Shown piece after piece: positions 55,601 to 64,000 of a stretch of 64,000 nt of DNA. The notes beneath the pieces were generated by a model. The model ran no database searches and was not told the origin of the DNA. It saw nothing but the letters and a program-made list of their open reading frames with translations. This DNA comes from Mesostigma viride (Eukaryota; Streptophyta; Mesostigmatophyceae; Mesostigmatales; Mesostigmataceae). Position 1 is the stretch's first letter. The number at the start of each line of letters is the position of its first letter. A program made the translations under genes and the position numbers. The stretch is from NCBI GenBank assembly GCA_009746045.1, contig RPFO01000090.1:1423689-1487688 (forward strand), given 5' to 3'.

Positions 55601-58600
55601 CTCCCCTCAACTCCCCTCCCCTCAACTCCCCTCAACTCCCCTCAACTCCTCCCCTCCCCTCCCCTCCCCTCCCTCCCCTCCCCTCCCCTCCCCTCCCCTC
55701 CCCTCCCTCCCCTCCCCTCCCCTCCCCTCCCCTCCCCTCCCCTCCCCTCCCCTCCCCTCCCCTCCCCTCCCCTCCCCTCCCAGCGAAACGAAGGCAAGAG
55801 AAGAGGATACAAGGGTGGAGGAGGGGAAAACCATGGGAGGAAAGATACTCATGTATGTACCAGAAGAAGATCCAAGCGATCACGAGCTGCAACGCATAAA
55901 AACAGTTACCGGTTAAGTAAGGGCTTTGAACGAGGTGTAATGCTGGCGCACGCACCAGAAGAAAATCCAGGCAATCACCAGCTGCAGGCCTTGCAGCGCC
56001 ATCAGCTTTTCATTGATGCCAACCTCGCCGATCACCATCAGGAAGCACGTGTTGAAGGAGTCGATGATGGTCGAGAACTCAACCAGGGTGGTGCCAAAGG
56101 AGCTGCACGCATGGAGTCGACATGGGTAAGGGCAGATGCCAGCAGGTCAGTGAACTCAACCAGACTAGTAGGCCAGGAGCGCTGGACAGATTAGACTTTG
56201 GCTTCAGGGAACAAGGTAATGATGGAGTCAAGAAAGTTGGCCAGATCAGTGCCACAATGAAGCATACACATCACCCAGGGTATATCACTCAAGGGAGGGC
56301 ACACACCACTTCACATTCAGCATGCCGGGCTGACGGAATGCTAATGATCCAGTTACAGCCAAAAACATGAAAACATAACAGGGCACATTTGATCTGGGGA
56401 GGTGCTGTGGGAAGAGCCAGCTCCCGCGCATATCAAGCGGAGAACTCTTGACACCGGGAGTACCTCCCGGCTCCCGGCCACCTGGAGGATTGAGCAAGGG
56501 CCGAGAGGGGAGCACTTCTTCCCTGTTTGTGGGAACGCGTTGGTACGGGATGATCTTTTCGAAAGAGCACGACATGCCACGGCGTCCTTTCAATCCCATG
56601 AGGAATTGAGACCGCGCGAGATGATCCCCCACCAAAAATTTCGCTCTGGTATCTCCGTTACCTCCGGTATGCCCAGATCATGGAAACCAGGGCAATGAAG
56701 AGCGCGCAGGTGGCGCACATGGCCATGGCGACACGTATCTCCGGCCCACCTCACACATTTGCTCAATGCAGAACGAAGTTCCCGAAGTATGTATTGCAGA
56801 ATTTACCTGTTATTGGGAACAGCTTATTTATAAACAACGTCTCATGACCTCATGACTTTGGTACAAGCACTTCATGATGATGGTTCAAAGCTGATGGAGC
56901 ACGGTTTGAAGGACTGCTGTTATCTTTGGCCCGGACATGCCAGCAGGTGAAACTTGGATAAACGCGCGATAACTAAGTTGCAAAATGCCCGCTTATGGTG
57001 ACACCGCCACAATTGGCGTTAAGACGCCACTAAATGCAACCCTGGTCACATATAGGTCACACATAGGTCACGTATAGGTCACATATAGGTCACATAAAGG
57101 TCACGTATAGGTCACATATATGTCACATATATGTCACATAAAGGCGACGTACAGGTCACATGAGGCCACGTATAGGTCACATTTAGGTCACATATAGGTC
57201 ACTACCCTATGCAGCACCATGACCCTGACGTGTACCAACATCACGTCTGCAGCCTGGGGCTTGGTAGACCGCAGTTGCATGATACGCACCCATCTACTGA
57301 GAGGGCCTATAAATCTCAGGTTCACACGCTTTACTGCCCGAGGACACATTAGCGGGGAGAATAATAAGATAATTCTCACGGGTCGGGAACATGCCATAAC
57401 AAGATCTCCCGGGTTGGGTTCGCAACAAGGTCATCCTGCTGCCTGGGCCAGCCCTAGCTAGGACAAAAAACATTCGATGATCATGAGCCCTATGCCCCAA
57501 ACCTCTGCCCCAAGCCCTATGCCCCAGAACCCTATGCCCAAAACCCTATGCCCCAAGCTTTATGCCCCAAGCCCTATGCCCCAACCAACCCCTATGCCCC
57601 AAAACCAAGACACATGCCATCCATTTCCCGCATGTCACGTACAGGTGTGCCATGATCGCAAAGCAGACAAACATGATCCCGGCGACCAGCAGGTAGTGCA
57701 TGATGTCGTTCAGTGCGCGCGTGAGCGTGTGCGTGACGATCCCCAGGCGTGGCTGGAAGTCGGTCAGCTTGAGCAGCCGCATCATCATGAGCAGCAAGTT
57801 GAACGCGGCCAGGAAGCTGTAGACCTCCACGGAGCGGGAGATGTCCTTGACCTGTTGACATCGGCAGATAAAGCATCAAGTGGATTACGGTTCACAAATA
57901 GGGCGAGCTGTTAACAGAAAGGGGCTTTGAATGCTGTTCATGCTGCGTTTTGCTATATACACATAAAAACTATTGGGCACCAAACATCTACCCTACATGC
58001 GTATCTAGCAAAACGTTGAAGCGCATACAATGATACAGGGAAAGGAGGCCTCCTTGCGTACACACAACAACACCGTTTGTGCATCACCATGACAACATGA
58101 ACCGGGGTTAGGATACAAACCATCACAACAATGAGGCGGCCGCTGGATAAAAAGTAGAGCACAGGGAGTAAGGCATCCAGAGGTTATCACGGGCATGGAA
58201 AAAGAGGGTAAGAAAGGGGAGGATTCAGCTCCTACCCAGCCTCCTGCTGGCAACTCCAAGAAATTCCTGTCTACAGCCTTTTAAGCGGCTTCTGTATATA
58301 GAAGCCCATAGATTGATAACTTCAGAATATCTGCCGCCTTCTGTAGTCCTTCTATAGTCCTTCTGTAGTCATATAGTCCTTCTATAATCCTTCTGTAGTC
58401 TTATTATAGTCCTTCTTTAGTACTTCTATAGTCCTTTTGTAGACTTTCTATTATCCTTCTGTAGTCCATGAACTGGACACGCCACCCTACCGTCTCAAAG
58501 GTGTCCAGCAGCAGCCTCATCTCGGATCCATCCTCAGAGTACTCGAGGAACTTGGCCAGTCGCTCATCATCCGACTCATACACCGTCCGGTACGGCTGGT

Positions 58601-61600
58601 AGCTCAGCCAGATGTCAAAGGGGCCGTGGTATTTGATGAGGAACCGCACCCAGAGCACGATGCACACATAGAAGAGAGAGATCGAGACCAGGTCGATGAT
58701 GTTGGCGACGCTCGTGATGTAGCTGTCGAATTCCAACTTGGCCACGGACTTTGCGAACTGCTTCAGCTCGGACATGGTGCCTGCATGCAGCATGTTTGTG
58801 GGGGGGCGTCACATCATAGGGACACCATGCGCAGGGGGGACATAAACTCAATCCACCGCCGCCACTTCATTGCTCTTTGCGTTGCATGTTTCATGAGGCA
58901 GGAACTGTCACAGAACGGATTTTTCCTCTCATTAGAAAATGGATATAGTAACTTTATACCGTGGTATAGAGTGTCGTAAGAGGACAAAGATAACTTTTTG
59001 TGCACAGGCCACTGCCTGGACAAATTAGTGATTCCGTGTGACCGGTGCAAGGAGGGTAGGTAGGTGCATACAGTGAGGAGTAAAACTTGAAACAGAAGTT
59101 TTCCAAGCATGCCGGTTCAAATGACACCAGTAACTCACGAGGTCATCCTGACAGCTTTGCTTCACACCATCCGTGAGAAACGACGAGCTGGGGGCAAACA
59201 TGGGCCAGCCGCCTCACTGTGTGGCCCATCGGTAGTAGACAGCAAAGGAGAAAGTTGGCATCGCACCATTCGCACCATGGCTTGCTCACAATACCAGGCA
59301 TAGGTCATCTACAGGCATACGACGCTGTACTGCCACACCATCTCCGATATCCGTTTAGTTATTTAGTGAAGGTGCTGCGAGCCAGACAGAAAAGCCCATG
59401 GCTACTCAACGCCTGCGGTGAATAGCACGCCCGAAAGCCAGCAAGAGTTGACAAAGGTCCTTGCCCATCTTAGCCCGGGTGAACCTATATCCTGGAGTTT
59501 CGGTGCCCGGACTGCCACTCCATAATAGTTATGAGAACTAGGTGGAACGAAAGCACAGTATACGTAAGTCCTATGGCCTTTGTGAGCCAGCACAACCGAT
59601 CAATGTGAGAAACTTGCCACAGTCCATGTATTGTGTGTCCCTGGTGTCACAAGCACGCTCCTAGTCCTGGACCGCCAGCGGAACTGAGAGCTCTTTAGGC
59701 ATCAACAGCACTCACTGGCAGGTGGCATAAGGGCTGTTCAGAATTACAAGCTTGCACAAGCACCAGCAAGCACCAGGGGCTCCAGGGGCTCCAGGGGAAC
59801 TAGCCATCAGACACTCAGTCTGGCAGTGCACGACAGAATGGGCTCTTGGAAAACAAATCTCACAAGTTTTCACGATCATGCTCACCAGCAATCATCATGA
59901 GCACAAGCAGCAACTCCCCTACGCCGCGCATGCGCTCCGCCGGCGTGTTGTACAGGTTGAGTGAAAAGCATTGGATGGTGGAGGTGATGGCGACCATGCC
60001 ACCTGCCTGGCGCCGGAAGCGAACCACCATCACTCCAAAGAACTTGAGGACGCCATTATACGTCACGACCTGGCAAATTTGTGAGAAAGAAAAACAAAGG
60101 AAACGAGGCATGTAACTTGTCAGTCAACCATCAAGAGGCTCTGAAGTAAACTACGACAAAAGCAGGAACAAGTATATTAACCGCCCAGCTCAAAATGTCT
60201 TTGAAAACACGCCGCTTCAGATGGCGCAACAGCACAGACATGCTTGAGGAAGGGTTCCGAAAACCTTGTGCAGGATCCTACCTGCAGCCGTGCCGCAAAG
60301 ACCTAAGGAGACACATCCAGGTTTGAACAGCTTCACAAACGGCACCACTGGTTGGCCTGCGTATGGGTTACCTGGGCCTTTGCTGAGTTTAGCACACATG
60401 GTCACTCTGATTTAGTGCAAACGGGAAGCAGGCACCGCACGCAAGGTCTTTCATCATCCAAACCCCGGATGCCTAGTAGGGGATGAACCCACTAGCTTGG
60501 GGCCCGACAGCAGGGTGTTTGAGTGCAAGATACAGCCATGGTGCACATGTGCATTATTATTTCTGTGCTTGCTTCAAAATCCTTGAATTCAAACCTGGTC
60601 CACAGGGAGAGAGGTAGACAGCGGTATACGAACACACCAACATAGGAATTCTCTAACCTGTTAACGCGAGGCCCCCGACATTATTACGTTTAACTCGTCC
60701 TAACAGAGGGAACCCAGACGTTTAAAAAACATAAAACTAGCTGGATAGGCCTAGGTACTCAGCCAGGCCGTTGGCATCCCTGGTGACTATTCAACAGATG
60801 CCAAACCAATCAAGCCACTTCGCAACATTACTCACATGACAAAGGCCTATACCCACGATTTGTTTTTTGTATCATTTTTTTTGTTTGTTTTTTGCCTCAT
60901 GGAGGGTGACGATTGTCTCAAGTCAATTGTTTCGACCTTTGCCCCCCTGGGCTAGCTTTTGCTAGCCAATAACAACAACGTCGGTGCCGCGTTCCAGCAT
61001 TATTAGCCAGGCAGTACCACACCACTGCATCACAACAGACTGGCAGGTCTACAATAATGTCGGTGCACATTCCAGCATTATTAGCCAGGCAGTATTACAT
61101 CACGGCATGCACAACAGACTGGCAGGTCAACAACATATCTCCCCCCCCGCCTCCCCTTCCCCCTCGCCCTCCCCTCATACGTCACCAAGCCTACGGATCA
61201 CACGCAAAAGATCACCTGCCCGCGGACGGCAAGATTGTGACCCGTTCAATTGAGAATCTGATTGTGGGTCCGACACCTTATGGAACCCACGGATCCTCCA
61301 TCCATTCCCACTTGAGCATCAAACCCCACCTGTCGTAAACCTCAAACAAGATGGACTGCACATTCACCACCGATGTGGCACTTGCTGTATTGAATATATC
61401 ACCAACATTACAGCGGCCGAATGCCACAATATTGCTGGCATAAACAATTTACTGCAGCACACCTCCAAACCCAGCAGGCGTTCAAACGGCTTCATGAAAG
61501 TGACCAACTGCAACAGTAGTACTGGCCTGCGTGTGTGCTAGGAAACTAAAACACGCAGGCCTCTACTTTGACATTTGCGGTTGCCACATTTGAAATGAAT

Positions 61601-64000
61601 GGCTTTGAGGGTAATCCTCCCACACCTATGTAGTCCTACTCTAGCTGACCAGAACGCACCTCCACCTCGACCTCCTCAGTTGCCGTGTCAAGGTAAAATG
61701 CTTTCTTGACATAATCCAGCGTGAACAACGCCTGCTTCTGGGTCGCGCCCATGTCGATGAAAACCGGAAACACGTCCCTTCCGCGGTGGGTGATGGGGAA
61801 AAACACTGAAAAAACGGGACATGAACAAGGACATCCAGCCGCACGATGCATTTCCCACTCACAGAGTCTGATCTATCAGTAACATGCATGTCGGTAGTCC
61901 ACCCGTGCTATACTGATGCACACAGGCATGAAGCACTGGCACCTCTGGCCACTGTAGTGCGCGATTGTTGGTCAGTGGAGCGAGTCTACGCAGGACGTCA
62001 TGTAATGATCCCTCGTCCGTAACCACAGGAGGATGACGCATGGCTGGAGCTTGTGTTGGAACAACCAGCAGACTGTGTCAATGGGGTGCTTACTACTATG
62101 GCACGTATATAGCCGTATATAATACTATGGCACGACATAGGTCACTCATTGTCATCACGCCATGAGACAACAAAGGGTAGCCAGCTGAAGGGAGCCATGC
62201 AGACGGCCACGAGAGCTCATCCGTGACGTGCACAAGATGTTGAAGACATACACAACGTGTTTTCACATCGTTCTACTTGCGTTTCACCTTCGTACACAAC
62301 ATGCACGGAGAGCATCAGCGAGGATGCCAAGGGTTTCCTGTATGTATGGAGAGGGCACCTTTTGCCATGCTTACTTTCCTGGCCAAGGAACGGCTCTGAC
62401 ACGGAGTAGTGCCGCACGAAATGCACGGTCATACGGCAATACTTGTGAGGTTGCTTCCCGCCAGTGAAGTGTCCCATTCTCTCCTTAGCTTCAAGAGCCA
62501 ACACATTTACACCAGGAGGCATAGACCAAGCTACCGTGTTGGTCCCGCATGCAGGCACATGCTTGCGAGAACCATCGCGCCCAGCACGCACGCGAATGCT
62601 TTTTCCCAAGAACATGACATGCGATCAACGCTGAGTACCTTGTGGGCTCGCCATTAAAACGCAAGTTTTAACACAGATTTTTGTTGTGCATCCGGCAAGA
62701 ACTACAGTGTGGTTTGTGCACGGTGATTGCATGCCAGTACAGGAAGGAAATCACCATTCCCATCCATAGTAGAGACTGCTGTTCTCTTTCCCAAGAATCG
62801 CCAGTCCCATGGTTTTTAAAAATGGAGTTTGCGCAACTCAAATCTTGCCGTACCACCGTAGCCATCGCAGGCACACGCACCAAGTGGCACCTCCTGGTCT
62901 GACAGCTCGTCGCGTGTGAAGAACTCGCCCATGCGATTGTCCAGGCTCGGCTTGAACAGGTCAGACTCGGGCAGGAAGCGGGGGCTGTCAAGTACCGGCA
63001 GGCAAGAGTATGTAGAGGGACGGGACAAGATTAACGGACCAACACTTCGAATGGACACTTTGGGGTAGGAGCAGCACGCCAGCACCGGTACTAGCCTGGC
63101 TAGATGAATCAAGATGTGGAAGTAGAAAAGGCCTGTCAATGACCCCATTGCACGCAACCAACACACAAAAGCTATTTTCGCACCTGGCCATTACAACGCC
63201 GCACTTGGTACTGGCAAGGCGCGACAAAAGCTTACTCAAGTCGTGTCAAGTATCAAATCGTGAGCTTGCTCAGCTCACGATGCCTTGTCCCTCCTTCCTC
63301 AGTCAGAGGACCCTCCACCGGCCCATCCAGGCATCGGGCATTGCCCCTGAGCCCCATCCCTCTACCCACCCATCTCCATACTGTTCTACATATCCCATAT
63401 CCTGACCAACCACACCCATCATCTACCCACACCCTAGGACTAGCCAATCCAACCCCGCCAAAGGGGGTCGCCGGCGCGAAGCCTAGCCCTGATGAACCCC
63501 CTATCCCCTCCCCCCATGAACAGAACCAACTAAAATTGATTGTGGCACCTTGCCCGGTAAGTATCTCATATGCCCCAACGGCCTTAGCTCTAGCTAACCA
63601 TCTACTAAGGGAGCAAAGATTAAACTGACGGGCGATACATAATCACCGCTAACCAAGCCAGGGTCATATTTATCCTCATACCCGTCCATTAGCCCGATAT
63701 ATTCCCCTCCTTTGATAACTGATTGCCCAGCGACCATGCATGCCCATCTTGCCAACCAAAACTAACTCACTTTGAACCAAACGGCCTTGCGCGGCTGGCT
63801 GTGTTGAAGTCCAAGTTAAACAACGACCGGAACCTCTCTCCCAGCGGGGATGGCTGCAGCGGCGTGCGGTGCTGCTTGATCACAATACCACCGATGACCC
63901 GGTTGGTAACTCCCACCATCCGCCACCGATAATCCTCTGTCTTGGTGACACCCCCCGGCGCGGTCGGGTCATTGTCGATGGTGCCACCTGTCGTATTGAA
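51011..64000 (-). CDS. Polycystin (PKD2-type) cation channel, eight 3' exons, 5' end outside the window
   Basis: The exons on the minus strand are >64000-63771, 62984 to about 62889, 61805-61660, 60069-59886, 58780-58491, 57851-57643, 56102-55956 and 52639-51011. Phases match at every junction except between the last two, where one small exon seems to be missing. The first four encode the extracellular polycystin/TOP domain (WRMVGVTNRVIGGIVIKQHR, PRFLPESDLFKP, VTYNGVLKFFGVMVVRFRRQ, LNLYNTPAERMRGVGELLLV). Exon 5 holds S2-S3 (SVANIIDLVSISLFYVCIVL). Exon 6 holds S4-S5 (RLLKLTDFQPRLGIVTHTLT). Exon 7 is the pore helix and filter region (FGTTLVEFSTIIDSFNTCFL, VIGEVG). Exon 8 holds S6 (SFILINFFIAFIVDAF) and a long, mostly disordered cytoplasmic tail with a short coiled coil near the end (MIQEVQSQLEKMEARW). 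The product is a Ca2+-permeable membrane channel, often ciliary. Confidence 0.9.
52891..53447. repeat. 50 bp tandem repeat
   Basis: About 11 copies of a 50 bp unit with GCTATATAAACAATCGTGCT and ACACCGGTGGTGT. The unit holds a TATATAA box-like motif and the palindrome CACCGGTG. Divergence is a few per cent. It lies in the intron before the last polycystin exon. Confidence 0.97.
53448..55224. other. Long polycystin intron, no exon recognised
   Basis: Short ORFs occur here, for example a plus-strand basic stretch near 53618-53725 and CCCTNTATACTC-type runs at 54205-54370. No conserved domain was seen. The missing small exon between the pore exon and the last exon may lie here. Confidence 0.35.
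55225..55523. repeat. (TAGGG)n pentanucleotide array
   Basis: About 59 copies, with a few AAGGC variants at the left end. The G-rich strand is plus. It lies within a polycystin intron. Confidence 0.98.
55540..55780. repeat. (CCCCT)n array with CAACT variants
   Basis: C-rich on the plus strand, 15 bp after the end of the TAGGG array, so G-rich tracts on opposite strands lie side by side. Confidence 0.97.
55861..55886 (-). other. Duplicate of the pore-exon 3' end with its splice sites
   Basis: On the minus strand, GCAG is followed by CTCGTGATCGCTTGGATC, TTCTTCTG and GTACAT. It repeats the last 26 bases of the pore exon (55956-56102; LVIAWIFFW codons) with third-position changes. It is flanked by an AG before and a GT after. 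Including it would repeat residues and shift the frame, so it is probably a decoy copy and not a used exon. Confidence 0.6.
57040..57206. repeat. 11 bp tandem repeat (GGTCACATATA)
   Basis: About 15 imperfect copies in the intron between the S4-S5 and pore exons of the polycystin gene. Confidence 0.9.
57484..57602. repeat. TATGCCCCAAgCCC-type short repeats
   Basis: About 10 irregular copies of 10 to 16 bp, close to the donor of the S4-S5 exon. Confidence 0.85.
58325..58465. repeat. TAGTCCTTCTG/A-type repeats of 11-12 bp
   Basis: Irregular tandem copies, some shortened, in the intron just after the S2-S3 exon donor. Confidence 0.85.
59105..59885. other. Polycystin intron, no exon recognised
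   Basis: There is no conserved segment or repeat of note between the donor at 59885 and the acceptor at 58781, beyond short ORFs. Confidence 0.4.
60070..61659. other. Polycystin intron with a short direct duplication
   Basis: CATTATTAGCCAGGCAGTAC and ACAACAnACTGGCAGGTC occur twice (about 60998-61052 and 61074-61130), a direct repeat of about 55 bp. No coding exon is recognised. Confidence 0.5.
61806..62888. other. Polycystin intron, no exon recognised
   Basis: There is no recognisable exon or repeat. Phase agreement between the exons on each side (P-L-G/V junction) suggests nothing is missing here. Confidence 0.4.
62985..63770. other. Polycystin intron, no exon recognised
   Basis: C- and CA-rich stretches occur around 63340-63480. 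The flanking exon phases (AA then C) join correctly. Confidence 0.4.

Noticed and set aside
55012-55635. Open frames of Tyr-Pro-Thr-Leu-Pro repeats
   Set aside because: Produced by the TAGGG pentamer array inside a polycystin intron.
55861-55886. Alternative mini-exon of the polycystin gene
   Set aside because: Using it after the pore exon would repeat LVIAWIFFW and break the frame. It fits a duplicated exon end better.

Overview
The window is intron-bearing eukaryotic nuclear DNA, extremely rich in GC-rich minisatellites and transposable elements. The introns are GT-AG. The protein families seen (polycystin channel, GT29-type sialyltransferase, twin CX9C protein, L1-type retroelements, Mutator-like and CACTA transposons) suit a microalga or another protist. 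No marker gene fixes the lineage, so that assignment is inference.

Positions 1-29400 form a nested stack of mobile elements. A degraded LINE reverse transcriptase (pieces at 1295-1342 and 28524-29400) is split by a 27.2 kb DNA element, called A here (1343-28523), with 29 bp perfect terminal inverted repeats. Element A has two divergent genes. On the minus strand is an RNase H-fold (DUF7869-like) transposase with a long GC-rich linker and a C-terminal domain. On the plus strand is a Cys-rich protein with polyglutamine and FPQQQQ repeats. Two further elements sit inside A. A 7.4 kb CACTA element (5013-12396, target duplication CCC) lies inside the linker-coding minisatellite. An 8.5 kb element, B (16055-24518, target duplication TCA), lies inside the minisatellite between the two A genes. 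B encodes relatives of both ends of the A transposase but lacks its catalytic core, and carries a perfect 297 bp inverted repeat over its gene start.

Positions 29400-32520 hold broken L1-like fragments. Several are short insertions that carry only the ORF1 end and stop in a 3' stem-loop plus a TTAA tail. Host genes follow. A three-exon GT29 sialyltransferase-like gene lies on the minus strand (32538-35225). At least three exons of a CHCH twin CX9C (MIC19/CHCHD3-like) gene lie on the plus strand (38008-40883). In both genes the intron next to an exon contains a minisatellite or duplication built from the exon end plus its 5' splice site.

Positions 42460-50000 hold a full-length ORF1-only retroelement (42472-44488, 12 bp target duplication) and a decayed Mutator-like transposase gene with a PHD finger (minus strand, 44914-49528). 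That PHD finger is split by an L1-like element, which is itself split by a truncated ORF1-type element. A small ORF resembling the P2X7 ballast domain lies just upstream of the Mutator gene.

Positions 51011-64000 hold the 3' part of a polycystin-type cation channel gene on the minus strand. Eight exons were placed; intron phases agree at every junction except the last, where one small exon is probably missing. Its introns carry arrays of pentamers and of 11 bp and 50 bp units. The gene runs off the right edge.
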